Counted from the first letter of the stretch, positions 1-9,300 are shown. The stretch: DNA of 34,016 nt from Boseongicola sp. (GCA_013042105.1 JABDQU010000038.1:1-34016), one strand, 5' to 3'. Notes: generated by a model from the sequence alone, not told the origin. Made by a program: numbers and translations.

Positions 1-488
1 CGCTCGGCAAACATGGCCTTCGTCTCCTCAGCCGCCGCCTTTTGCGCCTCGCTGTAGTAATAAATCCCCGAGCGATACTGCGTGCCGACATCATTGCCCT
101 GCCGCATCCCTTGCGTCGGATCATGCCCTTCCCAGAACACCTTCAACAGCTCTTCAAACGAAATCACCGCAGGGTCAAAAACCACCCGCACAACCTCGTT
201 GTGTCCCGTCTGTCCCGAGCAAACTTCCTGATAGGTCGCATTCGGCGTAAAGCCCCCGGCATAGCCCACAGCCGTCAGATAAACACCATCCAGCTTCCAG
301 AACATCCGCTCAACGCCCCAGAAACAGCCCATGCCAAACATGGCCACGTCCATACCCTCGGGCACATCCGCGCTCAGGGGATTCCCGTTCACGAAATGTG
401 TTCCGGCCGTAGGGATGGCCTCACCCCGCCCCGGCAACGCCGCATCAGCGGCAACCATCTCGGACTTCTTGCGGTTCATGAAAAACAT
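1..488 (-). CDS. msrA: Peptide-methionine (S)-S-oxide reductase MsrA (partial, C-terminus outside window)
   Basis: MsrA reduces the S-epimer of methionine sulfoxide in free or protein-bound methionine, repairing oxidative damage. The reverse-strand translation shows the family's active-site stretch GMGCFWGVE with the catalytic cysteine near residue 55, then VGYAGG, GHNEVV and a YRSGIYY segment, all typical of MsrA. The start at 488 is chosen because a GGAAGG ribosome binding site lies about 8 bases upstream; an in-frame ATG three codons later (479) is a possible alternative. About 162 codons are present and the 3' end runs off the window, so the last part of the protein is not seen. It sits 57 bases beyond the end of the MFS gene on the same strand, so co-transcription is possible. 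The family call is secure. Confidence 0.93.
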   Translation of the reverse strand, partial: MFFMNRKKSEMVAADAALPGRGEAIPTAGTHFVNGNPLSADVPEGMDVAMFGMGCFWGVERMFWKLDGVYLTAVGYAGGFTPNATYQEVCSGQTGHNEVVRVVFDPAVISFEELLKVFWEGHDPTQGMRQGNDVGTQYRSGIYYYSEAQKAAAEETKAMFAE

Positions 489-545
489 CGGGCGTTCCTT
501 CCTCTATCAATTCCCGCTTAATATAGGGTCGCCCCCGCTCCGCTT

Positions 546-1775
546 CTACTCCGCAGGGGCCGGTTGACCCTTTGTGAACACGGTCTCGTGACCCGGCACC
601 GGATGGCGCGGGATCAAAAGCGCCAGAACCAATGACGTCGTCGCCATCAAAGCCGCCAGAACGAAAACCCCACCGGGCGAGACGATCCACAGATACCCAA
701 GCAACGCAGGCAGAAACACTGCTGCGATATGGTTGATTGTAAACGCCACCGCCGCCGTCGGCGCGATATCCCCGGGGTCCGCAACCTTCTGAAAATACGT
801 CTTCAACGCAAAGGCCAACGAAAAGAACACATGGTTCACCACATAAAGCGTCGCCGCCACCGTCTGGCTCCACTCAAGATAATAGACACAAGCATAGGCG
901 ACAAAGACCGCGGTCAACCCGACATACTCAAACGCCAAAGCGCGCCGCTCGCCAAAATAGGCAACCGCTTGCCCCAGAACCGGAGCAATCAGCATGTTCG
1001 CAAGAAAGCTGTAAATGAACAGCGCCGTGACCTCATGCACCTCAAAGCCAAAGCGCTCGACCATCATGAAAGCTGCAAACACGACGAAAATCTGCCGCCG
1101 CGCACCCGACATAAACTGCAACGCATAATAGAGCCAATAGCGCTTTCGCAGCACCATCTTCTTCACCTGCGGATTGGGCGCCTCAAACTGCGGAAACGCG
1201 ACCATGCAGTAAATCGCAATCGCCAGACACGCCCCGCCCGACAGCAAGTAAACCGTGTTGTAGCTCAGGTTGAATACATCCCAGGTCGCCACCAAAAGCC
1301 CATAGCTCAACAGCGAAGCGCCCGATCCAAACGCCACCAGCCAGCCCAAAACCTGCGGCGCGCGCTCTTTCGGCAACCACTGCAATTGCAACGACTGGTT
1401 GACCGTCTCGTAATAGTGAAACCCGATCGACGACAGCAACGTGATGAACAACAACCCGCCAAAGCTTGGAAACCAAGCCGTAATCGCCGTCGCGGCCCCC
1501 AACAGCGCCAGAGACACCAATCCAAGCACCTGCTCGCGCACAAAAATGATGATCGCAATCACGCCGACCGCCAGAAACCCCGGTATCTCGCGCACCGTGT
1601 GAAGCCAGCCGATCTCGACCCCGGTGAAACCCGCCTGCTCAACAACGAAGTTATTCAGCAGCGCCGACCACGTCGAAAACGCCAATGGCATCGCAATAGC
1701 CATAAGGACCAACAATGTCGTGGGACGCCGCCAAAGCGGAAACTCTCGCGCCTCGGCTAATTGAACAATACGCAT
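546..1775 (-). CDS. MFS transporter, substrate unknown
   Basis: A 409-residue, very hydrophobic protein with about twelve predicted membrane segments and a longer polar loop (EAPNPQVKKMVLRKRYW) in the middle, the usual two-times-six layout of the major facilitator superfamily. The N-terminus is short and cytoplasmic (MRIVQLAEAREFPLW), followed at once by the first membrane helix. Nothing in the sequence fixes the substrate, so only a secondary transporter of the inner membrane is claimed. The start at 1775 has no strong ribosome binding site; a weak AGG lies about 12 bases upstream. The region upstream, between this gene and priA, carries a triple ACGTCGGT repeat (1843-1885) followed on the minus strand by an AT-rich TATTATAG stretch that could be its -10 element, so the gene may be individually regulated. 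Confidence 0.82.
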   Translation of the reverse strand: MRIVQLAEAREFPLWRRPTTLLVLMAIAMPLAFSTWSALLNNFVVEQAGFTGVEIGWLHTVREIPGFLAVGVIAIIIFVREQVLGLVSLALLGAATAITAWFPSFGGLLFITLLSSIGFHYYETVNQSLQLQWLPKERAPQVLGWLVAFGSGASLLSYGLLVATWDVFNLSYNTVYLLSGGACLAIAIYCMVAFPQFEAPNPQVKKMVLRKRYWLYYALQFMSGARRQIFVVFAAFMMVERFGFEVHEVTALFIYSFLANMLIAPVLGQAVAYFGERRALAFEYVGLTAVFVAYACVYYLEWSQTVAATLYVVNHVFFSLAFALKTYFQKVADPGDIAPTAAVAFTINHIAAVFLPALLGYLWIVSPGGVFVLAALMATTSLVLALLIPRHPVPGHETVFTKGQPAPAE

Positions 1776-1842
1776 GGATTTGGCTTACGCCTAAGCCGGG
1801 GAACCGGCAAGTGCGCGCGTTGCGTTAACTATAATATGGTCA

Positions 1843-1885
1843 GAACGGGCGCACCGACGTGATACCGACGTGATACCGACGTCGC
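1843..1885 (-). repeat. Triple ACGTCGGT direct repeat, copy 1 (11-base spacing)
   Basis: Read on the minus strand, ACGTCGGT occurs three times at exactly 11-base intervals (plus-strand positions 1875-1882, 1864-1871, 1853-1860). The surrounding 43-base block matches 28698-28740 at 39 of 43 positions. It lies between priA (3' side) and the MFS gene (5' side). The third repeat is about 16-17 bases from a TATTATAG stretch, where a -35 element would be expected for the MFS gene. Direct repeats with an 11-base period are the usual binding pattern of OmpR/PhoB-type response regulators, but no regulator is identified here. Confidence 0.8.
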
Positions 1886-1970
1886 AAAATCCGCCGATTT
1901 CCTCAGAAAGTTAACAAAACGGGCCGATTCGGCGTCCGCGCCGCGCCCCACCGTGCGCAGGGCGCACGTC

Positions 1971-4160
1971 TCAATAAAAAGTCTGCGGATCAATATCGAT
2001 CGACAGCCTGAAATTGTTGGGCAATTTCACCTGATTGACCCAAGCCACCAAGGCCTCCTGCAAAGGCGCCGCCTTATCCGCCTTGACCAACAAACGCACC
2101 CGGTGCCGCCCCCGTATCCGCGCTATAGGCGCTGCCGCCGGGCCAAAAACCTGCGCCCCAATCCGCGCCAAAGGCTCGCGCCGCGTCGCCAAAATGCGCC
2201 CAATATCAAACACTTCCTGCACATCAGGGCTAGACAAAACGATCCCCGCCATCCGCCCAAAAGGAGGCACCCCCGCCGCCTTGCGCTCGCGCGCCTCGGC
2301 CTTCCAGAACTCTTCTTCGTCCCCGCTGAGGATCGCCCCGATCACCGGATGCGCCGGTTGATAAGTCTGCAACAAAGCCACCCCTAATTTTTCCGCCCGC
2401 CCAGCGCGCCCCGCAACCTGTCGCATCAGTTGAAAGGTCCGCTCCGCCGCCCTTAAATCCGAGCCTTGCAATCCAAGGTCCGCATCAATCACCCCAACAA
2501 GCGTAAGGTGCGGAAAGTTATGGCCTTTTGCGACGATCTGAGTGCCGATTATGATGTCTGCATCGCCCTCGGCGATCCGCTCAATCTCTGCCTTCAAAGC
2601 TCGCGCCGAGCCAAAAACATCCGATGACAAAACCGACGTCCGCGCCTCGGGAAAAAGCGCCTCAACCTCTTCTGCCAGCCGCTCCACGCCCGGCCCCACA
2701 GGCGCCATCCGTCCTTCCGCCTCACAGGATGGACACGCCTCCGGCAAGGGCTTTGACTCCCCACACTGATGGCACACAAGCCGCTTCAAAAAACGGTGCT
2801 CGACCATCCGCGCATCACAATGATCACAGCCAATCTGATGCCCGCACGCCCGACAAATCGTCACCGGTGCATACCCACGACGATTGAGGAACAACAACGA
2901 CTGCTCCCCGGCTTCGGTCCGCTTTTTCACCTCATCCACAAGGGTTTGCGAAATCCAGCGATCGCTCGGCAAGGCCGCATCGCGCATATCAATCGCGCGC
3001 ATTTCAGGCATTGCCGCGGCCCCGAAACGAGATGTTAACGTTACGCGGGTATACTTCCCAGCTTCAGCATTCGCCCAGCTTTCCAAAGACGGAGTCGCCG
3101 ACGCCAAAACCACCTGCGCCCCATTAATCGACGCCCGCAAAACCGCCATATCGCGCGCGTTATACAAAACCCCATCTTCCTGCTTGTAAGACGTGTCGTG
3201 TTCCTCATCGACAACGATCAAGCCAAGGTCCTGAAACGGCAGAAACAACGCCGAGCGCGCACCGACGACCAGTTGCGCGCCGCCTTCCCCAACCATACGC
3301 CACGCCCGGCGGCGCTCGGTCATCGTGACACCCGAATGCCATTCCGCGGGCCGCGCCCCGAAACGCGCATCGACCCGCGTCAAAAACTCTGCCGTCAACG
3401 CAATCTCTGGCAGCAAAACCAAGGCCTGCCGCCCCACCGCCAAACACGCGCCCACCGCTTCCAGATAGACTTCCGTCTTTCCCGACCCCGTCACGCCCTT
3501 CAGCAAAGTCGTTCCGTATTTCCGCCCGGCAACCCCCGTTGTCAGCGTTTCCGCCGCCGCCGATTGCTCCTCCGTCAACTCATACGGGCTCTCCCCCGGA
3601 TCAAGTCGCGGATAGGCCACATCGCGCGGGCTGGCTTCCTCAGCAACCACCCCCTGCTTCACCAACCCTTTGACAACACTGGAAGAAACACCGGCCATGT
3701 CAGCCAGCTCCTTCAGTGTAAACGCCAGACTTCCATAGCTATCCAACGTCTCGACAACCCGCCGACGTGCATCCGTCCAGCGATCCGGCTCGCCCGTCCC
3801 ACGCCGATAAATCGTGCGCATAGAAGGCGGATCCCCAAGCCCCGGAGAGCGCGTCGCAAGCCGCACCATCGCTGACATCGGCGTCAACGTATACGCACCC
3901 GCCCGCTCCAGAAACGTCCGCATCTCATCGCGCATCGGCACCGCGTCCAACACCCGAATGACCGACCGCACCTTGGCAAGGTCATAGCCACCCTCGCCTT
4001 TCCCCCAGACAATGCCCAACACCTTCCGCGGCCCCAGAGGCACCTCGACAAAAGCCCCCTTCATGCACCCGCCTTCAGGCGCCTTGTAGTCCAAAGCCCG
4101 GTCAATCGGCTGCGCTGTCAGCACCGAGATCAACTCGCCTTCATGGTAATGCTCGATCAC
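1971..4160 (-). CDS. priA: Primosomal protein N' (replication restart helicase PriA)
   Basis: PriA is the 3'-5' DNA helicase that recognises stalled forks and starts reloading of the replicative helicase. The 729-residue protein is full length. Visible motifs are Walker A GVTGSGKTE (about 222-230), the DEEH box (318-321), ASATPS (about 353-358), QVAGRAGR motif VI (581-588), and the family's cysteine cluster inserted in the helicase core: Cys 436, 439, 445, 448, 463, 466, 476 and 479, expected to bind two zinc ions. The N-terminal DNA-binding domain (LDYKAPEG...GAFVEVPLGPRKVLGIVW) is present. The start is a GTG at 4158-4160: a GAGG ribosome binding site lies six bases upstream and an in-frame TAA lies just before it. 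The DNA ends shortly before the triple repeat block. Confidence 0.97.
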   Translation of the reverse strand: MIEHYHEGELISVLTAQPIDRALDYKAPEGGCMKGAFVEVPLGPRKVLGIVWGKGEGGYDLAKVRSVIRVLDAVPMRDEMRTFLERAGAYTLTPMSAMVRLATRSPGLGDPPSMRTIYRRGTGEPDRWTDARRRVVETLDSYGSLAFTLKELADMAGVSSSVVKGLVKQGVVAEEASPRDVAYPRLDPGESPYELTEEQSAAAETLTTGVAGRKYGTTLLKGVTGSGKTEVYLEAVGACLAVGRQALVLLPEIALTAEFLTRVDARFGARPAEWHSGVTMTERRRAWRMVGEGGAQLVVGARSALFLPFQDLGLIVVDEEHDTSYKQEDGVLYNARDMAVLRASINGAQVVLASATPSLESWANAEAGKYTRVTLTSRFGAAAMPEMRAIDMRDAALPSDRWISQTLVDEVKKRTEAGEQSLLFLNRRGYAPVTICRACGHQIGCDHCDARMVEHRFLKRLVCHQCGESKPLPEACPSCEAEGRMAPVGPGVERLAEEVEALFPEARTSVLSSDVFGSARALKAEIERIAEGDADIIIGTQIVAKGHNFPHLTLVGVIDADLGLQGSDLRAAERTFQLMRQVAGRAGRAEKLGVALLQTYQPAHPVIGAILSGDEEEFWKAEARERKAAGVPPFGRMAGIVLSSPDVQEVFDIGRILATRREPLARIGAQVFGPAAAPIARIRGRHRVRLLVKADKAAPLQEALVAWVNQVKLPNNFRLSIDIDPQTFY

Positions 4161-4268
4161 GCGTGGCCTCGGTTAATCGACTGGAGTGAGGGTTTGGGGG
4201 TTCAGCCCCCGCGTCCGATCCGCTATCAGTGCCACGAAACCGAACCTAAGTGCCAGAGGGGCTAACTG

Positions 4269-4922
4269 ATGAAATTCTTCGTCGATACCGCCGATACCGA
4301 TGCAATTGCCGAGCTGATTGAGCTTGGAATGGTTGACGGCGTCACCACCAATCCATCGCTGATCCACAAATCAGGCCGCGATATCAAAGAGGTAATCGCT
4401 CAGATCGCCAAGATGACCGACGGCCCGGTCAGCGCCGAAACAGTTGCCACTGACTACGAAGGCATGATCGCCGAAGGTCACGAAGTCGCAAAACTCGGCG
4501 ACAACATCGCGATCAAAGTGCCTCTGACCTGGGCCGGCCTGCGCGCCTGCAAGACGCTGACCAGTGAAGGTCACATGGTTAACGTCACGCTGTGCTTCTC
4601 CGCCAATCAAGCTCTTTTGGCCGCCAAAGCGGGTGCCACATTCATCTCGCCCTTCATCGGTCGTCTCGATGATCTGAACCTCGACGGCATGGATTTGATC
4701 GCCGACATCCGCGAGATCTACGACAACTACGGCTTCGAAACCCAGATCCTCGCAGCTTCGATCCGCTCCGCAAATCACATGAGCGATGCAGCCAAAATCG
4801 GTGCCGACGTTGCAACAGCCCCGCCGGATGTCATCAAGAAAATGGCGCAGCACCCGCTCACTGATAAAGGCCTTGATCAGTTCCTGAAGGACTGGGCCGC
4901 AACCGGTCAGTCAATCCTCTGA
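4269..4922 (+). CDS. tal: Small transaldolase / fructose-6-phosphate aldolase family protein
   Basis: A 217-residue member of the short (about 220 aa) transaldolase/FSA family, which acts in the non-oxidative pentose phosphate pathway or cleaves fructose 6-phosphate to dihydroxyacetone and glyceraldehyde 3-phosphate. Visible signatures are the N-terminal [17 protein letters not shown] (about 24-31), the Schiff-base lysine in IAIKVP (Lys83), NVTLCFS and the late IRSANH segment. The two enzymatic activities cannot be separated reliably by eye, so the gene symbol is a family label. The start is supported by an AGAGGGG ribosome binding site seven bases upstream. The gene stands alone, divergent from priA, and is followed by a strong hairpin at 4936-4973. 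A small GGGGG/CCCCC hairpin (4196-4210) lies in the upstream gap. Confidence 0.93.
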   Translation: MKFFVDTADTDAIAELIELGMVDGVTTNPSLIHKSGRDIKEVIAQIAKMTDGPVSAETVATDYEGMIAEGHEVAKLGDNIAIKVPLTWAGLRACKTLTSEGHMVNVTLCFSANQALLAAKAGATFISPFIGRLDDLNLDGMDLIADIREIYDNYGFETQILAASIRSANHMSDAAKIGADVATAPPDVIKKMAQHPLTDKGLDQFLKDWAATGQSIL

Positions 4923-4935
4923 TCTGGAAACATCT

Positions 4936-4973
4936 GTTGCGCCGGACCGCCCTCATGCGTTTTCCGGCGCAAC
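4936..4973 (+). terminator. Hairpin after the transaldolase gene
   Basis: A perfect 11-base-pair inverted repeat (4936-4946 with 4963-4973) encloses a 16-base loop, starting 13 bases after the transaldolase stop codon. There is no clear T-tract after it, so it may be a weak terminator or an mRNA-stabilising stem. The rest of the gap up to the protease gene shows nothing else recognisable. Confidence 0.55.
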
Positions 4974-5133
4974 ACCTCCCTTCTGCACGTTAAACTGACC
5001 CACGCTGCTCTCACATGCAGGTGAAGAATCGCGAGCGGGTGTTGGCTTGCGCATTTCATAACCTATCTTGATCATATGAAGCGTAAGGTGTCCGCCCCCC
5101 GGCACCGCGAGCAGACCACTGGAGGAACTCCAA

Positions 5134-6603
5134 ATGCAGAATTCTGCAGCACGAACACTGTCACCGTCGACCACAATGCTCCGTGCATTCTGGCTGACGA
5201 CTTTGGCGACAGCCCTGCTGATTGCGCAATCCATTGCCGCAGCGGCGCAGTCGCGTCCGTCCACATTCGCCGACCTTGCCGAACAGGTGAGCCCGTCGGT
5301 TGTGAACATCACAACGTCAACCACGGTCGCGACCAGCACGAACCCCGGGCCTGTCGTGCCTGAAGGATCCCCCTTTGAGGAATTCTTCGAAGATTTCATG
5401 GACCGCAACGGTCCAAACGGTCAGAGCCCGCGCCGCAGTCAGGCGCTTGGTTCGGGCTTTGTGATCTCCGAGGACGGTTTTATCGTTACCAATAACCACG
5501 TCATTCAAGGCGCTGATGAGATCCTGATCGAATTCTTCGAGGGTTTCGAACTAGAAGCTCAAATCATCGGCACAGACCCAAACACCGACCTTGCCCTTTT
5601 GAAGGTCGAAAGTGACGAACCTCTCGCCTTCGTTCCTTGGGGCGACAGCGAGATCGCCCGCGTTGGCGATTGGGTCATGGCGATGGGTAATCCGCTGGGT
5701 CAGGGCTTTTCGGTCTCGGCCGGCATCGTTTCGGCCCGTGGCCGCGCGCTTTCGGGAACCTATGACGACTACATTCAGACGGATGCAGCGATCAACCGCG
5801 GCAACTCCGGCGGACCGCTTTTCAATATGGAAGGCGAGGTTATTGGGGTGAATACAGCGATCCTCAGCCCCAACGGCGGCTCCATCGGTATCGGTTTCGC
5901 TATGTCGAGCCGTGTCGCAGAAAACGTCATCCAGCAACTTCGTGACTTTGGGGAAACTCGTCGCGGATGGCTTGGCGTGCGGATTCAGGACGTCACGGAA
6001 GACCTCGCGGACGGCCTCGGCCTCGAAGAAGCGCGGGGCGCACTGGTGACTGATGTGCCCGAGGGTCCAGCCCTCGAAGCTGGCATGGAAGCCGGGGACG
6101 TCATCCTCAGCTTCGACGGTGTTGACGTTGAAGACACGCGTGGGCTTGTGCGTCAGGTGGCCAATACAGCCGTCGGTGCCGAAGTGCGTGTGCTTGTCTT
6201 CCGCGATGGAGAAACCGAAACGCTGCGTGTTACATTGGGCCGTCGCGAAGAAGCCGAAAATGCTGTTCCGGCATCCGTGGACCGTCAGGAAGATCCAACC
6301 ACTGCCGACCTTCTGGGCCTCACGGTGTCGGATATGACGGATGAACTTCGCGAACAGCTTGGTCTTCCAGACGACGCAGAAGGCCTCGTGGTGGCCGATG
6401 TTGCCGAAGATAGCGAGGCTTTTGAGAAGGGCTTGCGCGTGGGCGACATCATCACCGAAGCGGCTCAAGAAAGCGTAGCCAGCATTGCCGATCTCAACGA
6501 ACGCGTCGAAGCCGCTCGCGAGGCTGGACGCAAATCCCTGGTGCTTTTGGTGCGCCGGGATGGCGATCCACGCTTTGTCGCTTTGACACTGAACGACAGC
6601 TAG
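5134..6603 (+). CDS. Periplasmic Do-like serine endoprotease (DegP/DegQ family)
   Basis: An exported HtrA-type protease that degrades or refolds misfolded envelope proteins. The 489-residue product starts with a signal peptide (hydrophobic core about residues 16-37, ending AAAAQ). The trypsin-like domain carries the full catalytic triad: His122 (TNNHVI), Asp152 (NTDLALLKV) and Ser225 (RGNSGGPLF). Two PDZ domains follow, roughly residues 270-360 and 385-485 (GWLGVRIQD; GLVVADVAEDSEAFEKGLRVGDII). The chosen ATG has a GGAGG site eight bases upstream; the internal Met15 has none. The long Q-linker seen in some DegP proteins is short here, so DegP and DegQ cannot be told apart. It is a single-gene unit with its own terminator at 6630-6660. 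Confidence 0.93.
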   Translation: MQNSAARTLSPSTTMLRAFWLTTLATALLIAQSIAAAAQSRPSTFADLAEQVSPSVVNITTSTTVATSTNPGPVVPEGSPFEEFFEDFMDRNGPNGQSPRRSQALGSGFVISEDGFIVTNNHVIQGADEILIEFFEGFELEAQIIGTDPNTDLALLKVESDEPLAFVPWGDSEIARVGDWVMAMGNPLGQGFSVSAGIVSARGRALSGTYDDYIQTDAAINRGNSGGPLFNMEGEVIGVNTAILSPNGGSIGIGFAMSSRVAENVIQQLRDFGETRRGWLGVRIQDVTEDLADGLGLEEARGALVTDVPEGPALEAGMEAGDVILSFDGVDVEDTRGLVRQVANTAVGAEVRVLVFRDGETETLRVTLGRREEAENAVPASVDRQEDPTTADLLGLTVSDMTDELREQLGLPDDAEGLVVADVAEDSEAFEKGLRVGDIITEAAQESVASIADLNERVEAAREAGRKSLVLLVRRDGDPRFVALTLNDS

Positions 6604-6629
6604 GACACGTCCCCTCGGTCTTGGTTGTT

Positions 6630-6660
6630 ATGGGCGTCCGTTCGCGGGCGCCCATTTTTT
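6630..6660 (+). terminator. Rho-independent terminator of the Do-like protease gene
   Basis: ATGGGCGTCC pairs with GGGCGCCCAT across a short loop (6630-6654) with a single G-T type mismatch, and is followed directly by a run of T bases to 6660. It begins 26 bases after the protease stop codon. Confidence 0.85.
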
Positions 6661-6730
6661 GACCTGCATCAGCGCGCGCCCTCCTGATTTGTGCAAGACT
6701 CCTGTCGGATAAGACAAAAGGGACCACTGC

Positions 6731-7615
6731 ATGACTGAGACGACACACAAAAATGAAGCCGCCGAAAAAGGTGAAGATTCAATTTTAGCATTTGAAACAG
6801 GTGCTTATCCATATTCGGAGAAATTGAGCAGGTCGTCTTACGAAGCCGAAAAGGCCGCCCTTCAGGCGGAGCTTTTGAAGGTGCAGCTTTGGGTTCAGGA
6901 TACCGGCCAAAAGGTCGTGATGCTGTTCGAAGGCCGCGATGCCGCCGGGAAGGGCGGAACGATCAAGCGCTTCACCGAACACCTTAATCCACGTACCGCG
7001 CGGGTTGTCGCGCTGAACAAGCCCACCGACGAAGAGCGCGGCCAGTGGTTTTATCAGCGATATATCAAACACCTGCCGACGGATGGCGAGATCGTTTTCT
7101 ATGATCGCTCTTGGTATAATCGCGCGGGCGTCGAGCGCGTCATGGGCTTTTGCGAACCGGGCGAATATCTGGAATTCATGCGCGAAACACCTGAACTGGA
7201 ACGCATGCTGACGCGCAGCGGAATCAAACTGATCAAGTATTGGTTCTCGGTGACACAAGGCGAGCAACACCGCCGCTTCAAAGCCCGTGAAACCGACCCC
7301 CTGAAGCGCTGGAAACTATCGCCCGTGGACCGCGCAAGTCTCGACAAATGGGAAGACTACACCGAGGCAAAAGAAGCGATGTTCTTTTACACCGACACCG
7401 CAGACGCCCCTTGGACCGTGGTCAAATCCGACGACAAGAAACGCGCCCGGCTGAACTGCATGCGACACTTCCTTGCGCAGTTCGATTATCCAGACAAGGA
7501 CACATCAATCGCGCAGCTACCAGATCCGAAAATTGTCGGCGAAGCCAGCCACGTGATCCACGGCGCAGATCATATTCTTGCAGCATCGCTTCACCCGGCC
7601 ACACGGAGGAAATAG
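6731..7615 (+). CDS. ppk2: Polyphosphate kinase 2 (PPK2 family)
   Basis: PPK2 enzymes transfer phosphate between polyphosphate and nucleoside di- or monophosphates, linking polyphosphate stores to ATP/GTP. The 294-residue protein is a single-domain PPK2. Visible motifs are Walker A FEGRDAAGKGG (about 66-76), Walker B FYDRSWYNRAGVE (about 123-135, Asp125) and the lid region KRWKLSPVD. Single-domain length with these motifs fits class I (NDP-phosphorylating) PPK2, but the class is an inference. An AAGGGA site precedes the ATG. It is monocistronic, between the protease terminator and the convergent pcs gene. Confidence 0.94.
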   Translation: MTETTHKNEAAEKGEDSILAFETGAYPYSEKLSRSSYEAEKAALQAELLKVQLWVQDTGQKVVMLFEGRDAAGKGGTIKRFTEHLNPRTARVVALNKPTDEERGQWFYQRYIKHLPTDGEIVFYDRSWYNRAGVERVMGFCEPGEYLEFMRETPELERMLTRSGIKLIKYWFSVTQGEQHRRFKARETDPLKRWKLSPVDRASLDKWEDYTEAKEAMFFYTDTADAPWTVVKSDDKKRARLNCMRHFLAQFDYPDKDTSIAQLPDPKIVGEASHVIHGADHILAASLHPATRRK

Positions 7616-7627
7616 CAAGCGAAGGCG

Positions 7628-8323
7628 TCAGATTTTCTCGCGGTAGATGATCTGCTGTGCGACACCCGCAAAGGTCAGCCAAAGCGACGTGACAATCAGA
7701 CCCCAAAGCGCCCAGCTGTCCGGATCAAAAGCCACCCAGGCGGCCCAACCTGCGAAGAACGTCCACCCCAAAGCCATGGGCAGCGTCACGTTGCGCCACC
7801 GCTCGGTGCGCACGGGGTGGACAAATTTGACTGGCACAAACATCGCGACGGCCAATAGGGTGACGATTCCGATGCTTACCCAGAAATTCGGCTGCACGGC
7901 AAACAGCACGAGAACCACCATGTTCCAACACCCCGGGAAACCGGCAAAGGAATAGTCCGCCGTCTTCATCCTGGTGTCTGCAAAATAGAGCGCCGAAGTG
8001 AAGGTGATAACGATAATCGCGAACCACCCGGTCCAGCCCGGCAACAGCCCCGACGTAAACAAAGCAAAGGCCGGAATAAACACATACGTCAGATAGTCGA
8101 TGATCAGGTCCAATAGAACTCCGTCGATCCGGGGCGCGTTCACCTTCACTTCCGCCATCCGCGCAAGCGGTCCATCAATACCGTCCACGCCAAACGCGAC
8201 GACCAGCCAAACGAACATCATCGCCCAATCGCCAGTGACGGCTTCCAGCATCGCAAGCATTGCAAGCACCGCGCCAGTGGCGGTCAGAAGGTGGACGAGG
8301 TAGGCTTTGGTCTTGATATTCAT
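7628..8323 (-). CDS. pcs: Phosphatidylcholine synthase (CDP-diacylglycerol--choline O-phosphatidyltransferase)
   Basis: Pcs makes phosphatidylcholine in one step from CDP-diacylglycerol and choline in the inner membrane, a pathway typical of alphaproteobacteria that live with eukaryotes or in choline-rich sea water. The 231-residue integral membrane protein shows the CDP-alcohol transferase motif in the Pcs-type variant, DGIDGPLAR followed by DGVLLDLIIDY, plus several further membrane segments. The start at 8323 (MNIKTKAYLVH) is preferred because the family's conserved region begins right there; an in-frame ATG at 8360-8362 would add 13 residues, and neither has a strong ribosome binding site. 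It follows xerC by about 54 bases on the same strand and converges with ppk2 (12-base gap). Confidence 0.9.
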   Translation of the reverse strand: MNIKTKAYLVHLLTATGAVLAMLAMLEAVTGDWAMMFVWLVVAFGVDGIDGPLARMAEVKVNAPRIDGVLLDLIIDYLTYVFIPAFALFTSGLLPGWTGWFAIIVITFTSALYFADTRMKTADYSFAGFPGCWNMVVLVLFAVQPNFWVSIGIVTLLAVAMFVPVKFVHPVRTERWRNVTLPMALGWTFFAGWAAWVAFDPDSWALWGLIVTSLWLTFAGVAQQIIYREKI

Positions 8324-8376
8324 TCGGGTCTCATGCCGGATTTGCTGTGCAAGCGCCAGCATTTCCCGGTTTTACG

Positions 8377-9300
8377 TCAGGTCTGTTGCGCTCTTGGATG
8401 CGCGGCTTTGTAAACATCCATAAGGCGCGCCGCGTCAACTGCGGTATAGCTTTGAGTTGTGGAAAGGGACGCATGCCCCAACAACTCCTGAATAGAGCGA
8501 AGGTCTCCGCCCGCGTTCAACAGGTGCGTCGCAAAGCTGTGGCGCATGGCATGCGGTGTCGCCGTCGCCGGAAGGCCCAGCTGCGCCCGTGCGCGCTCCA
8601 TCACTTTCTGGATCAATCGCGGATTTAACGCTCCGCCTCGCACCCCCCTAAACAAAGGCGCCGCGGCATTCAGATCAAATGGACAAGCCGCGACATAAGC
8701 GTCTACAGCCCGTTGTGCCGAAGGGATCACCGGCACGATACGCTCTTTGCCGCCCTTGCCGACGATCCGGATCGTATCGCCCAAAGGCGCATCTCCACCA
8801 GTCAGGCCCAGCGCTTCTGAGATCCGCAAACCACATCCATAAAGCAACGTCACCACAGCCGCATCACGGCGTGCGACCCAGTCCGTCGTAGATTGCAGTT
8901 CAACGGTATCGATCATCGCTTTGGCGGCACCGGCCTCCAAAGGCCGCGGCAGTTTGCTCTGAAATCTCGGGCTACGCGTCATCAGAACGGCCGTTGGATC
9001 AAACCCATCACGCTCGGCCATCCATCCGACAAAATTCTTCACCGCCGACAAGGACCGGGCCAACGACCGCGCGCTTACTCCACGACCACGCTCATGCGCC
9101 ATCCACGCCCGCATGTCGCGTGTTGTGAGACTGCTCAACACCCCGGTGCCAGCGGTGTCGCCTAGATGTATCTGAAGGAACTCAAGGAACCCGAAGACAT
9201 CCGTCCTATACGCAGCGACTGTCTTTGTCGCCCGCCCGCCAACCGCCGAAAGCTCGGCCAACCAGCGTTGAACCGCGTCCCTGAGAACTGCCGAGATCAC
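8377..9300 (-). CDS. xerC: Tyrosine recombinase XerC
   Basis: XerC, with XerD, resolves chromosome dimers at the dif site. The 307-residue protein has an N-terminal SAM-like core-binding domain (about 1-110) and a catalytic domain with all expected residues: Arg159 (CGLRISEALGL), a lysine in GKGGKER (about 182-185), His250 and Arg253 (TPHAMRHSFATHLL), His276 (LGHASLSTT) and the nucleophile Tyr285. It overlaps the upstream DUF484 gene by four bases (ATGA, 9297-9300), a pairing conserved in many proteobacteria, which supports XerC over a phage integrase. Nothing suggests a mobile element here. Confidence 0.93.
   Translation of the reverse strand: MISAVLRDAVQRWLAELSAVGGRATKTVAAYRTDVFGFLEFLQIHLGDTAGTGVLSSLTTRDMRAWMAHERGRGVSARSLARSLSAVKNFVGWMAERDGFDPTAVLMTRSPRFQSKLPRPLEAGAAKAMIDTVELQSTTDWVARRDAAVVTLLYGCGLRISEALGLTGGDAPLGDTIRIVGKGGKERIVPVIPSAQRAVDAYVAACPFDLNAAAPLFRGVRGGALNPRLIQKVMERARAQLGLPATATPHAMRHSFATHLLNAGGDLRSIQELLGHASLSTTQSYTAVDAARLMDVYKAAHPRAQQT

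Noticed and set aside
729-1760. Long plus-strand open frame (343 codons) over the MFS gene
   Set aside because: Arg/Gln/His-rich product without any family resemblance, lying fully antisense to a hydrophobic transporter gene; this is a shadow frame.
8377-9300. Tyrosine recombinase as the integrase of a mobile element
   Set aside because: It overlaps a DUF484 gene and lies among housekeeping genes with no tRNA or direct repeats nearby; this is the core XerC context.
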